Assembly (NCBI RefSeq): GCF_000297095.1
Contig: NZ_AEEA01000036.1
Coordinates: 71,504 to 135,503, forward strand
Length of the DNA stretch: 64,000 nucleotides
Source: Treponema primitia ZAS-1
GTDB taxonomy: Bacteria > Spirochaetota > Spirochaetia > Treponematales > Breznakiellaceae
Reading direction: 5' to 3'
In this document: piece by piece, positions 42,914 to 52,023 of the stretch
Layout of the letters: each line of letters starts with the position of its first letter
Numbering within the stretch: the stretch's first letter is position 1
Notes under the pieces: generated by a model
The model's input: only the letters and a program-made list of their open reading frames with translations
The model's database searches: none
What the model was told of the DNA's origin: nothing
Translations under genes and position numbers: made by a program

Positions 42914-43582
42914 ATGGTGAAAGAAGAACCGCTTATTCCTAGGGCTGTCATATTTGATATGGATGGCCTAATGCTGGATACCGAGCGCCCCGCTATAGTT
43001 ATGTGGACGAAGGCGGCAAAAGAATTGGGGTGGGAACTGCCCGAAGAGATAGGGCTCAAGACTATCGGCAGGGACGAGGAATCGACCAGACAAATCATTG
43101 TTGATTTTTGCAGTCCCGGGTTTCCCTACGAGAAGACCCGGGAATTAATGCGGGATCTTATTTTTAACCAGGGCGAGAAGGAAGGTATTCCCCACCGGCC
43201 CGGGCTCCTGGTCCTGCTAAATCATCTATCCCGGTTGAAGCTTCCCTTGGGGGTTGCCACTTCTACCCCTAGAGAAATTGCCCGGTGGAAGCTTGAAAAG
43301 GCGGGGATTCTGGAACGGTTTTCCGTAATGGCCTGCGGTGATGAAGTAGAGCGGGGGAAACCCGCGCCGGATATCTTCCTGCTTGCGGCGAAACGTTTAG
43401 ACCAGGCCCCCCAAAACTGCATTGGTTTTGAAGACTCCCCCGCAGGGCTTACCGCCCTCCATGCGGCGGGTATCCCTTCGGTCTTTGTTAAAGACCTTGT
43501 GGAACCTCCGGAGGAGGTCCTCCGCTGGGTATGGCGGCGCTGCGGCGATCTTGCCGAAGCTGCTGAACTTTTCGGTCCCTAA
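42914..43582 (+). CDS. HAD-superfamily hydrolase (beta-phosphoglucomutase-like)
   Basis: A 222-residue phosphatase or mutase with motif I VIFDMDGLMLDTE, motif II GVATSTPRE, motif III lysine in VERGKPAPDIFLLAAKRL and motif IV FEDSPAGLTALHAAG. Substrate unknown; beta-phosphoglucomutase and phosphoglycolate phosphatase are related. It lies 17 bases after the sigma gene and may share its transcript. No Shine-Dalgarno is evident. Its stop overlaps the 3' end of the convergent SPOR gene by four bases. Confidence 0.85.
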   Translation: MVKEEPLIPRAVIFDMDGLMLDTERPAIVMWTKAAKELGWELPEEIGLKTIGRDEESTRQIIVDFCSPGFPYEKTRELMRDLIFNQGEKEGIPHRPGLLVLLNHLSRLKLPLGVATSTPREIARWKLEKAGILERFSVMACGDEVERGKPAPDIFLLAAKRLDQAPQNCIGFEDSPAGLTALHAAGIPSVFVKDLVEPPEEVLRWVWRRCGDLAEAAELFGP

Positions 43583-44706
43583 CGTTCTTCCCGTAACAAA
43601 ACTTCCCTAAAACCCGCGTTGTAGAGCCGTTCGCCAAGCGCCCGCACCTCGTATCCCCGTATCCAGGGTATCTGTACCCGGGTAAGACCACCCTGGACCT
43701 CAAACACAGGGCTGAACCCAGCGTTTAGCAGGCGGTTAAAGGCTTCCTGGGCGTTTACACGGGTTTTGAAAGCTCCGACCTGGACCCGGTATAGGGTATT
43801 GTCCCGGGGACCGGGCATTCGGGGAACTACGCTGACCGAAGGTCCTTGATAGACCGGAGCCGGGGCAGCCCTTGGCGGGGAAGTCGGAGCAACTCTTGGA
43901 GCGGGAGCAACCCTGGGAGGAGGCGCCGGGATCCGTGCGGGACCGTTGGCCCCCGGTCTTTCTATACCGCCTATCCAGGGCTGAGCCAGTTCCGGCAGCC
44001 AGGGATCGCTTGGCTGTACCGGCCATGGTGTAGAATGGCCGATTTCCCAGGGCGGAACAATGGGTTCAATTTCCGAGGTTGGTATCGGCCCGGAGGGCGG
44101 CGGAGGTACGGTATAGGGAACCGGTGCGGCGGCAACCGAAGCTGCAGCCGGCGCCGGAGCGGTGGCTGCCGGATCCGCTGGAACTGCGCTGGCTGCCGGC
44201 GGCGCCGATGGAGCCGGAGTGGATGTTGCCGCAGGAGCCGCGGTGACTGCCGGATCCGCTGGAACTGCGCTGGCAGCCGGCGGCGCCGATGGAACCGGAG
44301 CCGCGGCGTCTGCCGGAGCTGTACCGGCAACGGCGGGCGGCGTCGACGGAGCAGTTGCCGGCGCTTCGGGTTCGGTACGTTTCAGTTCCGCCTCGATGGT
44401 AACCTGGGCGGAATCGTCAAATATGGCCAAGGCCATAGCGGCTGCGCTTGAAAGATCAATGATACGGGAACTTGTCTGGGGTATACGTTTTGTGATGGTA
44501 ATCGTAGCCTGGGCTCCGCTTTCCAGGTTGGTTATGGTCACCTCCTGGCCTATGGGCAGGATAGCATGACCTGCTTCGAGATCATCCGACTCCATATCAT
44601 GGGTTGCCGTTCCGGTCTGGACAAAATTCAGTGGATCCGATTGGGCGGCGCAAACCGCAGCAAGAATAACGCTTAACAGCGATGTTATAAAGATCCTTTT
44701 TATCAT
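43579..44706 (-). CDS. Secreted RlpA-like/SPOR protein with Pro-Ala repeats
   Basis: A 375-residue secreted protein. A signal peptide (IFITSLLSVILAAVCAAQS) leads to a double-psi barrel-like domain with AGHAILPIGQEVTITNLESG and RIIDLSSAAAMAL. It resembles RlpA, but the family's conserved NDRGP segment reads TKRIPQ here. A Pro/Ala-rich linker contains a 27-residue tandem unit (81-base period near 44171 and 44252). The C-terminal SPOR domain (LYRVQVGAFKTRVNAQEAFN) would bind denuded septal peptidoglycan. Probably a septal factor without RlpA-type catalysis. Confidence 0.75.
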   Translation of the reverse strand: MIKRIFITSLLSVILAAVCAAQSDPLNFVQTGTATHDMESDDLEAGHAILPIGQEVTITNLESGAQATITITKRIPQTSSRIIDLSSAAAMALAIFDDSAQVTIEAELKRTEPEAPATAPSTPPAVAGTAPADAAAPVPSAPPAASAVPADPAVTAAPAATSTPAPSAPPAASAVPADPAATAPAPAAASVAAAPVPYTVPPPPSGPIPTSEIEPIVPPWEIGHSTPWPVQPSDPWLPELAQPWIGGIERPGANGPARIPAPPPRVAPAPRVAPTSPPRAAPAPVYQGPSVSVVPRMPGPRDNTLYRVQVGAFKTRVNAQEAFNRLLNAGFSPVFEVQGGLTRVQIPWIRGYEVRALGERLYNAGFREVLLREER

Positions 44707-44790
44707 CTTGAATCACCTCGCTTGGGTTTTACCGCCTTCATGCCATGGGCAGATCCGGTAATTGGTTTAATTATTAACCATAGGACAAAA

Positions 44791-45444
44791 TTAAACAAGT
44801 TGCCTGCGTCTTGAAGAGACAAAACGGGAAAAATCATTGATGTTTTTGACTACGATCTTATCGTTGAAGAGCTCCATTCGCCGCTGGGCAACAAAATGGG
44901 TGATAATTTCCCGGGCTTCGGCGACACCCATGGCTGCCCAGTGGGCAATATCATCCACCGTGGCTTGAAATTCCCGGCGATCCGTAGTCCGATCTATATC
45001 GGTTTGACCTTCCTCCAGCATAAGGAATACATCGGCAATACGAGCCTCGGGTTCCTCCAGGGTGAGGATCATGAACTTGCGCTTTGAATCGTAGAGGCGC
45101 TTGGCAAAGGTTTTGAGTAGTTTCAGGGCTATCTGGGGGTTTCCGGATATGAGGATGTCAAAATTTTTCCGGTTGAATTCCAGAACCAGTACCGTATCCA
45201 GGGCAATAGCGGTGGCGGACCGGGGGGAATTCTCTAAAATGGCCATTTCTCCGAACATTTCATTAGGCTGCAGGATATCCAGGGTCTTTTCCACGTCTCC
45301 GATAACCTTAACCAGCTCTACCCTGCCTTCCTGGATCAGGTAAAATGCATCCCCGGGTTCAAATTCGGAAAAAATCATCTCTCCGGGCTGAAAGGTCCGG
45401 GCAAAACGGGAAAACATCGAAAGATCAGGGATGAGAGTTGCCAT
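44791..45444 (-). CDS. Cyclic nucleotide-binding Crp/Fnr-like protein
   Basis: A 217-residue protein with an N-terminal cNMP-binding domain: FQPGEMIFSEFEPGDAFYLI, MFGEMAILENSPRSATAIA with the phosphate-binding cassette. A C-terminal region (FQATVDDIAHWAAMGVAEAR) resembles a Crp-type helix-turn-helix. Likely a transcription regulator that responds to a cyclic nucleotide or related ligand. It starts two bases after the second cNMP-binding gene, so they are cotranscribed; I recall similar paired genes in other treponemes. Confidence 0.8.
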   Translation of the reverse strand: MATLIPDLSMFSRFARTFQPGEMIFSEFEPGDAFYLIQEGRVELVKVIGDVEKTLDILQPNEMFGEMAILENSPRSATAIALDTVLVLEFNRKNFDILISGNPQIALKLLKTFAKRLYDSKRKFMILTLEEPEARIADVFLMLEEGQTDIDRTTDRREFQATVDDIAHWAAMGVAEAREIITHFVAQRRMELFNDKIVVKNINDFSRFVSSRRRQLV

Positions 45445-45445
45445 T

Positions 45446-46459
45446 CTATGTCTTCCCCAGTGCTGTTAAGGCCTTTTTTGCCTTTTTATTAACCGGGTTA
45501 TCCCCATCGGGAACCATGGAAAGGATCTTCGTGTAAAAAACCTCCGCCATATCTTTTTTCCCCCGGAGCTCATGGGAGTTGGCTATAAAAAAGAGGGCAT
45601 CGGGCAGGTTGGGATGCTTTGGATAGGAGGTAAGCATAATAGTAAAATGCTGAATGCATTCATCAAATTTATTCATCATAAAAAGACAGCGTCCGATTTC
45701 AAAACTACTTTTGGCCATGTACTCGGGATCAGCAGCATCGTCCAGGATTTTTTTCAGGGTCATGAAGGCATCCTGGAATTTTCCTTGTGAGATACAGCTC
45801 ACCGCATCGTAGTAAGCCTTAGCGGTGGCGGACCCCGCCTCTTCGGCGACTACCTGACCGATGGAAGATTTCCGTTTGACCCCGGGGACTTCCGTAGCTG
45901 CCGGGGAATCTGCGGTACTGCTTTCGGTACGCATGATCTGCAGGTTGCTCGCCGCCTTACCGGCATTCACCCCCGAAGGATAATAGGTAAGATAACGGCC
46001 GAATATGTATTGGGCCTGGGGGAAACGTTTATTTTTAAGGTAGTATTCCCCTACGTTAAAAAGGCCCTGTTCGGGATTTTTCGGATCGTACCCCTCTTTT
46101 TCCATGATATTTGCGGTCTGCCGGTGGACACGGCGCAGCTGTTTAGAAAAAATTTTGAGCATCTTCATGATGATCCGGATATTTGAGCCGACAAGCTGCT
46201 CAAATTCGGGAACAGAGAAGATCATAATGGTAGTTTCACGGACGACTATGGCGTTTTCTTCCTCAGGATACCGGCCCAGGGCGGCCTTTACCCCGAAAAA
46301 TTCCCCGGACTGTACCGGATCGGAGATGTGCTCCCCGGTTTCAATGTCCTGGTAGTGCAGAGTTACATTTCCACTTTGGAGGAGATATATTTTATCTGCG
46401 GCGTTTTCTCCCTGAAAGTAAATGACCGCGCCGTCTCGGTACTGCACTGTTTTGGGCAT
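45446..46459 (-). CDS. Cyclic nucleotide-binding protein with TPR-like C-terminus
   Basis: About 337 residues. The N-terminal cNMP-binding domain (YRDGAVIYFQGENAADKIYL, SGEFFGVKAALGRYPEEENA) is followed by TPR-like repeats such as GLFNVGEYYLKNKRFPQAQY and FEIGRCLFMMNKFDECIQHF. No DNA-binding motif is seen, so it may be a signalling adaptor. ATG 46459 follows AAAGGA by about six bases; the longer frame to 46492 is unlikely. First gene of the two-gene operon, divergent from the PHP gene. Confidence 0.8.
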   Translation of the reverse strand: MPKTVQYRDGAVIYFQGENAADKIYLLQSGNVTLHYQDIETGEHISDPVQSGEFFGVKAALGRYPEEENAIVVRETTIMIFSVPEFEQLVGSNIRIIMKMLKIFSKQLRRVHRQTANIMEKEGYDPKNPEQGLFNVGEYYLKNKRFPQAQYIFGRYLTYYPSGVNAGKAASNLQIMRTESSTADSPAATEVPGVKRKSSIGQVVAEEAGSATAKAYYDAVSCISQGKFQDAFMTLKKILDDAADPEYMAKSSFEIGRCLFMMNKFDECIQHFTIMLTSYPKHPNLPDALFFIANSHELRGKKDMAEVFYTKILSMVPDGDNPVNKKAKKALTALGKT

Positions 46460-46574
46460 CCCTGTCCTTTCTTGCGGATATTTGGGCGGCAAACCCCCCG
46501 TCCCTACGTCAATATCGGCATCTATATCAATTTATATTACACCATACTATACTATCCTACTATTGCGGAGCTAT

Positions 46575-47423
46575 ATGATCGATTTACACACCCATTCCAG
46601 GGCTTCTGACGGTACCCTGACACCATCGGAGTTGATAAAAACCGCCAAAGGGCGGAACCTTTCCGCCATAGCCCTGACGGATCATGATACTATAGACGGT
46701 CTTCAGGAGGCCCGTGAAGAAGCGGAGAAACAGCAGATCCGGTTTATTCCGGGGATTGAGATTGAGATCCATTATGAACCGGTTACGATCAGCGGTGAAT
46801 TTCACCTTTTGGGCTTGGGAATCAGCAAACCCGGTCCGGTTTTTCGGGAGACCCTGGCGGATTTGAGCCGTCGGCGGGAAGAGCGGAACCTGCAGATCCT
46901 TGATGGTATGAAGGAAATAGGGATAGAGGCGGATTACGAAGAGATCCGGGCGCTTTCCGGGGGTGGTTCTGTAGGCCGGCCCCATTTTGCTTCCCTCCTG
47001 GTCAATCGGGGGATTGTAAAAAACCGGGAACAGGCCTTTGACCGGTACCTGGGCAAGGGCAGGCCCCTGTATATACCCAAGGAGGGACTGGAGTTTACCC
47101 AGGCTTTGCAGATTATCCGGGATGCGGGGGGAATTTCGGTACTGGCCCATCCGGGATCCCTTTACATTGCCTGGGGCCGGCTTCCGGGGTTTATTGCGGA
47201 TCTGGCCGCCCAGGGACTTGAGGGTATAGAGGCCTGGCATCCTACTGCCAAGGTCCGGTTTTGCAAGCGGCTTGAGGAACTGGGGAATTCCCTGGGGCTT
47301 TATATCACCGCCGGCAGTGACTTCCACGGGGAATCCCGCCCGGATAGAAAACTGGGGATCACCGCCGGGGATCGAAAAATCGAGGATTCTCTCCTCGACT
47401 TGATCCCCCCCTTGCGTTTTTAG
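46575..47423 (+). CDS. PHP-domain phosphoesterase
   Basis: A 282-residue metal-dependent phosphatase that begins MIDLHTHSRASDGTLTPSEL, the PHP signature. LTDHDTIDGLQEA, FIPGIEIEI, HLLGLGI and the C-terminal GSDFHGESRPDRKLG follow. Family members include RNase AM/TrpH, which dephosphorylates 3',5'-nucleotides or trims RNA 5' ends. ATG 46575 has GGAG (46567-46570) upstream; the frame's upstream 51 codons are spurious. Divergent from the cNMP-binding operon. Confidence 0.88.
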   Translation: MIDLHTHSRASDGTLTPSELIKTAKGRNLSAIALTDHDTIDGLQEAREEAEKQQIRFIPGIEIEIHYEPVTISGEFHLLGLGISKPGPVFRETLADLSRRREERNLQILDGMKEIGIEADYEEIRALSGGGSVGRPHFASLLVNRGIVKNREQAFDRYLGKGRPLYIPKEGLEFTQALQIIRDAGGISVLAHPGSLYIAWGRLPGFIADLAAQGLEGIEAWHPTAKVRFCKRLEELGNSLGLYITAGSDFHGESRPDRKLGITAGDRKIEDSLLDLIPPLRF

Positions 47424-47444
47424 ATGAAAAACCCTATAATTTAA

Positions 47445-47462
47445 GAATATTTGTGAATATTC
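47445..47462. promoter_or_regulatory. Palindrome, possible operator
   Basis: GAATATTTGTGAATATTC has perfect seven-base arms around TGTG. It lies 28 bases before the next start codon in an AT-rich promoter region. No regulator can be assigned. Confidence 0.3.
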
Positions 47463-47489
47463 CGAAACCCTTATTGTAGAGAGGTTATT

Positions 47490-47918
47490 GTGAAAAAAAT
47501 TGTATTTCTTACAACCCTATTGCTCGTTCTGGCGGGGATACTACCGCTTGTTGCTCAGCAGAATAATCCTTCCGCCGCCGAAAAAGAAGGGTCCTACGCC
47601 CTTACGATAAGCTTGGAGCGGGTCTTCCCATACCGGAAGGGGTATGTGGTAAAATACCGGAAGGGAATGAGCGGGGTGGTGGACGCCTACCTGCCCCTTG
47701 AATGGTTCGAAGGAACCGGTAAAAAGGGCGATCTGATACTGATGGGGTCCGGGACTGATTGGCCCCATATGACGGTGTTTTATAAGGATGGAGAATTCGA
47801 CCATGTCCGTCTCTATGTACGGAAGGAAAGATCCCATGAATCCTGGGGTAATATACCCCTTCATGTAAATCTTGATGACAAGTTTGAGAGCGTAGAAGGT
47901 ATTAAGCTCGTATTTTAA
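47490..47918 (+). CDS. Secreted hypothetical protein
   Basis: A 142-residue protein with a clear signal peptide (MKKIVFLTTLLLVLAGILPL ending VAQ) and a beta-rich mature part (YVVKYRKGMSGVVDAYLPLE, DLILMGSGTDWPHMTVFYKD). I do not recognise the family. Starts with GTG 47490 after AGAGAGG. Its stop overlaps the next ATG as TAATG. Confidence 0.7.
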   Translation: MKKIVFLTTLLLVLAGILPLVAQQNNPSAAEKEGSYALTISLERVFPYRKGYVVKYRKGMSGVVDAYLPLEWFEGTGKKGDLILMGSGTDWPHMTVFYKDGEFDHVRLYVRKERSHESWGNIPLHVNLDDKFESVEGIKLVF

Positions 47919-49108
47919 TGGCTTCCTTTCCGGATTTAAGTCGTATACAAGAAGCTATCCGCGGGGAAAAACTAGACGGGTGGCTTTTTTGTAATTTCCA
48001 CCACCGAGACCGGTTGGCGGATGACATACTCCATATTAACCGTAACGATACTAATTCCCGGCTCTGGGTTTACGCGGTTCCCGTAGAGGGGGAACCTATC
48101 GGTATTATCAATACCGTTGAGCCGGGTATTCTTGATAAACTTCCGGGACAGAAAAGGATGTATTTTGGCCGGGAAGAACTGCTGATTCTCCTGAAGACCC
48201 TTGGGGGAAAGCGCTGGGGGGTTCATATTTCCGATACCCTCACCATGGTCTCCTACTTAGATCAGGGGATCGCCGTGGTTCTGGAAAACGCCGGTCTGGA
48301 ACTGGCCTCCGCCGCAGGGCTGGTCCAGCGGTTTAAGGGGCTCCTGGACGGGGAGGGTATTGCTTCCCATGAGCGAGCCGCCGCAGCCCTCTATGATGTT
48401 GTGGAACAGACTTGGGAGACCGCCCGGAAAGCTTATATGGATAAAACATCCCTCAGTGAAGGGGATCTGCTCCGGGTTATGACCGCAGCCATAGAACACC
48501 GAGGGCTCATAACGGATCACGCCCCCATTATCGGAGCCGGGGCAAACGCCGGAAATCCGCACTATAGCTGTACCGGAGCGGGCGACCCTATCCGGGAGGG
48601 CAGCGTGGTTCAGTTTGACCTCTGGGCCAAGGAGCGGGATCCCGGGGCTATCTATGCGGATATTTCCTGGGTTGGGGTTTTTGCCCCCGCCCCTTCAGCG
48701 GAGTATGAAAAGGCCTTTAGAGAGCTGGTTTCCGTTCGGGAAGGGGTGTACGAGTACATCGCCGGGGAAATAGCTGCCGGCCGGACCATCTCCGGGGCCA
48801 TGGCAGATGCAAAAGCCCGGAAAGCCCTGGTCAGCCTGGGTTACGGGGCTGCGCTGAAGCACCGCACCGGCCACGGCATCGACACCCAGTGCCATGGTTC
48901 GGGGGTGAACATTGATTCCTGGGAATTTCCCGATCCCAGGCCTATCCTGGAGGGCTCCTGTTTTTCCCTGGAGCCGGGAATCTACTTTCCCGACTTTGGT
49001 ATGCGTACCGAGGTGAATGTGTATATCAGGGATGGCCGGGCAATTATTTCCCAGGGGGATCGCCGTCAATTTACCCTGCTCAACTGTAAACCGGAGACTA
49101 CCCGATGA
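47918..49108 (+). CDS. M24-family metallopeptidase (aminopeptidase P-like)
   Basis: A 396-residue pita-bread fold enzyme. The N-terminal creatinase-like domain is followed by the M24 domain with metal ligands in VVQFDLWAKE, AIYADISWVG, HRTGHGIDTQ, SLEPGIYFP and RTEVNVYI. Probably cleaves X-Pro peptides, though substrate is not certain. Its start overlaps the upstream stop and its stop overlaps nrnA (ATGA), so the three genes are coupled. Confidence 0.88.
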   Translation: MASFPDLSRIQEAIRGEKLDGWLFCNFHHRDRLADDILHINRNDTNSRLWVYAVPVEGEPIGIINTVEPGILDKLPGQKRMYFGREELLILLKTLGGKRWGVHISDTLTMVSYLDQGIAVVLENAGLELASAAGLVQRFKGLLDGEGIASHERAAAALYDVVEQTWETARKAYMDKTSLSEGDLLRVMTAAIEHRGLITDHAPIIGAGANAGNPHYSCTGAGDPIREGSVVQFDLWAKERDPGAIYADISWVGVFAPAPSAEYEKAFRELVSVREGVYEYIAGEIAAGRTISGAMADAKARKALVSLGYGAALKHRTGHGIDTQCHGSGVNIDSWEFPDPRPILEGSCFSLEPGIYFPDFGMRTEVNVYIRDGRAIISQGDRRQFTLLNCKPETTR

Positions 49109-50097
49109 AAATGATTCCTGTTCCCCCGGCGTTGCTCGATTTTATCCGTGAAGGATCAAAATTCCTTCTGGCAGGCCACAAGGAACCCGATGGGGACTGC
49201 GTGGGGAGCCAGCTTGCCCTGGCCTCGGTACTGCGAAGGATGGGTAAGGAAGTCATCCCCTGTTCTGCCGGCCCTTTTACGCGTACCGAAATAAAGCCCT
49301 ATGCCTCCGCCTTTATTGCCAAGCCCGGGGATACGGAACGGGAGGGCGCCCGGGTAATTATTTTTGACTGCGATTCCCAAGAACGTACTGGGGATCTGGG
49401 TCCCTTTCTCGAAGGGCTTCCCACAGCGATAGTTGATCACCATGCCACGGGTAAGGCAGGTGATGGCAGCTCGGATCCCCCGATTTACCTGAACCCGGAA
49501 GCCCCCGCCACAGCCGTCCTTGTTCTTGAGCTTATCGAAGCCCTGGATTTTAGCCCCACGGTGGAGGAGGCGGAGCTGCTCTTCTTCGGGCTCAGTACGG
49601 ATACGGGTTTTTTCCGTCATGTGGATGAGCGGGGCGCCGAGACCTTCCGCTATGCCGCCCGGCTGATCAGCGCCGGGGCTAATCCTAAGAAGGTGTATTA
49701 TGCCATGTACGGTGGCAAAAGCCTGGATTCCCGTATCCTCATGGGCAGGGTACTTTCCCAGACACGATCCTTTTACGGCGGTAAGCTTCTCCTTACCACC
49801 GAGACCCTGGAGGATACCCGGCGTTACGGCCTTGAGGGCAGGGACTCGGACAACCTCTATCAGCTTTTGCAAGCCGTGGCCGGGGCGGAAGCCATCGTCA
49901 TCATACGCCAGGAAAGTCCGGAAAACTGCACCATAGGGTTCCGTTCTCGGAACACCGTGGATGTGGCGGCCATTGCTCTAAAGTTCGGCGGCGGGGGCCA
50001 CAAAAATGCTGCGGGGCTCAGCCTCGCCGGGACCATTAAAGAGGTAGAGCCAAAAATTATTGAAGAATTTCGCGTTATTTTTAACGAACACCCATGA
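49105..50097 (+). CDS. nrnA: DHH/DHHA1 phosphoesterase (NrnA-like)
   Basis: A 330-residue enzyme of the NrnA type that degrades short oligoribonucleotides (nanoRNA), pAp or cyclic dinucleotide products. The DHH domain has GHKEPDGDCVGSQLAL, IFDCDSQERTGD and VDHHATGKAGDG. The DHHA1 domain ends with FGGGGHKNAAGLSL. Encoded four bases inside the M24 gene. In an organism with c-di-GMP enzymes it could act on pGpG, which is inference. Confidence 0.88.
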   Translation: MKMIPVPPALLDFIREGSKFLLAGHKEPDGDCVGSQLALASVLRRMGKEVIPCSAGPFTRTEIKPYASAFIAKPGDTEREGARVIIFDCDSQERTGDLGPFLEGLPTAIVDHHATGKAGDGSSDPPIYLNPEAPATAVLVLELIEALDFSPTVEEAELLFFGLSTDTGFFRHVDERGAETFRYAARLISAGANPKKVYYAMYGGKSLDSRILMGRVLSQTRSFYGGKLLLTTETLEDTRRYGLEGRDSDNLYQLLQAVAGAEAIVIIRQESPENCTIGFRSRNTVDVAAIALKFGGGGHKNAAGLSLAGTIKEVEPKIIEEFRVIFNEHP

Positions 50098-50171
50098 CAT
50101 AGATCACTTTTACTAAAGCAAAATCCGCCTCATTCCTCATTACTCCCGATAAACCGGAAAAGGAGTGATGT

Positions 50172-51029
50172 ATGAAGGACAATTTACCGTTAACAAAGTT
50201 GCTGAACCGTTATGCCCTGGGGCTCATCAACAAGAAAGATCTGGAGGGCCATATTTTCAAATTTATTCTGGATAATTACCAGCAGTTCCATCCCTATGGG
50301 TGGGAAAAGGAAGATTATATGGACTACCTCTGCTGGTTCTATCCCCGGATCAGCCGGGCCATTGAAAATTATCAGGACACGGGCGCTTCCTTTGATGCAT
50401 ATATAAACTCATTGGTGCGCTGGGGTTCTAAGGAATACCGTGCCCGGGAGACGGATCACCATGTTGCGGAATATGCCTGCTGGAAGGCTAAGGCTCTGGA
50501 CGATGCGGCCTGTCATGAAGAAGAGGATGTGTATATTGAACAGGAACCGGTTTTTGATTCGGTATCCAATCCCCGGCAAGTATTAGTTTTACTGCTCAAA
50601 TCGTATCACTATATGTCATCGGATTTTCTGGATCGTATTTCTCCGGCTCTTAATATTGATAAGGAAAAACTCAGGCAGCTGGTTGAGGAATTACGAAAAC
50701 TACGCTTGCAGCGGGAAGAGAACATTCGGGAGCTCCAGGAACGGATACACAGTCAATTCTACCGGTGTATAGTCTTTGAGAAAAAACTTAAGCTTGCCCC
50801 CCCGAATTCTGTCCGTCATGAAAAGATGAAACGCCGCCTGGATCGGGGACGGAAACGGCTGGAGTCCATGCGGAAACGCCTTTCGGGGATGAAAATCGGC
50901 GCGAGTAACCGCCAGGTGGCGCAAATTCTGGAATCCGCAAAGGGGACCATTGATGCGCATCTTTACACGGTTAAGGCTAAGGGGGAAAAATACGGGGATG
51001 AAAGCGAAGTTGAAGATACTGAGCAATAA
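50172..51029 (+). CDS. Sigma-factor-like hypothetical protein
   Basis: A 285-residue soluble protein that I cannot place in a named family. The N-terminal part (HIFKFILDNYQQFHPYGWEK, DYLCWFYPRISRAIENYQDT, FDAYINSLVRWGSKEYRARE) resembles sigma-70 region 2. The middle is a charged coiled coil. The C-terminal SNRQVAQILESAKGTIDAHL looks like a region 4 helix-turn-helix. It may be a divergent sigma factor or a regulator. Has an AAAAGGAGTG ribosome site. Confidence 0.55.
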   Translation: MKDNLPLTKLLNRYALGLINKKDLEGHIFKFILDNYQQFHPYGWEKEDYMDYLCWFYPRISRAIENYQDTGASFDAYINSLVRWGSKEYRARETDHHVAEYACWKAKALDDAACHEEEDVYIEQEPVFDSVSNPRQVLVLLLKSYHYMSSDFLDRISPALNIDKEKLRQLVEELRKLRLQREENIRELQERIHSQFYRCIVFEKKLKLAPPNSVRHEKMKRRLDRGRKRLESMRKRLSGMKIGASNRQVAQILESAKGTIDAHLYTVKAKGEKYGDESEVEDTEQ

Positions 51030-51074
51030 TAACCAGTCTTCCCTGGGTGGTTTGTTTTGGGGTATGGTTTAGGA

Positions 51075-51971
51075 ATGTTGAGTTATAGGCACGGCTTTCA
51101 TGCGGGGAATGCGGCGGATGTTTTAAAGCACGCAGTTTTAATGTACTGTCTGGATTATTTAGGGCAGAAGGAGGCCCCCTTCCTCGTTATTGATACTCAC
51201 TCCGGGGCAGGGCGTTATTCCTTGACAGAGGGGTATGCAGCGCAGAACCGGGAATGGGAACAAGGGGTGGGGCGGCTGTTGGATCAGGCCGTCTTGCCGC
51301 CCCTGCTTGACCGGTATGCCGCGCTGGTTAGGGAATCCCTGGGGGCGAAGTTTTCTGCCGAATTTCCCCCGGCAGGACGCTATCCTGGGTCTCCGGCGCT
51401 CATACAAAGACTGCTGCGCTCCCAGGACCGGGCGGTTTGTTTTGAGCTACACCCTGCCGACTTTGCTGTGTTGGAGGATACGCTTAAGGCCGATAAGCGG
51501 TTCCGGGTTCTGCGGGAAGATGGGCTTGGGGGCCTTAAGGCTTTGCTGCCGCCGCCCTCCCGCCGGGGCTGCGTTTTTATCGATCCGTCTTACGAAATGA
51601 AAAGCGATTATGAGGCGGTTCCGGAAAAGCTCATCGAAGCGCTCCGGCGGTTTCCAACGGGCTTATACATTACCTGGTACCCCTTGCTGGCACGGAGGTC
51701 CGGGGCGGAGCTCAACGATGATGCCGGGGAAGGCGCTACCCAGCAGGAAGCGCTGCGGGAAACCCTGCTTGGGCTTTACAGTGGGAACCGGTGTGCCGTG
51801 GAACTACGTACTGCGGCTGCCGGCGGCGGCGGAAAGCGGCTGTACGGCAGTGGGCTGGTGATTTACAACCCGCCTTTTACGCTGCGGAAAGCCCTGGACG
51901 AAAGTCTTCCTGCGCTGGCGGAACTTCTGAGGGAAGGACAAGGGAGCTGGGATCTGCGGTGGGAGGAATGA
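51075..51971 (+). CDS. rlmJ: 23S rRNA (adenine(2030)-N6)-methyltransferase RlmJ
   Basis: A 298-residue methyltransferase beginning MLSYRHGFHAGNAADVLKHA, the RlmJ signature. FLVIDTHSGAGRYSL forms the SAM loop and GCVFIDPSYEMKSDY holds the catalytic D/NPPY-like DPSY motif. Methylates A2030 of 23S rRNA in E. coli. Start 51075 matches the conserved family start; an in-frame TTG at 51057 is less likely. Confidence 0.92.
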   Translation: MLSYRHGFHAGNAADVLKHAVLMYCLDYLGQKEAPFLVIDTHSGAGRYSLTEGYAAQNREWEQGVGRLLDQAVLPPLLDRYAALVRESLGAKFSAEFPPAGRYPGSPALIQRLLRSQDRAVCFELHPADFAVLEDTLKADKRFRVLREDGLGGLKALLPPPSRRGCVFIDPSYEMKSDYEAVPEKLIEALRRFPTGLYITWYPLLARRSGAELNDDAGEGATQQEALRETLLGLYSGNRCAVELRTAAAGGGGKRLYGSGLVIYNPPFTLRKALDESLPALAELLREGQGSWDLRWEE

Positions 51972-52023
51972 TCCTAGGGGCGGCTTTTTGCAACCATTCC
52001 CAATTATGGAGGTCTAAATCTGC

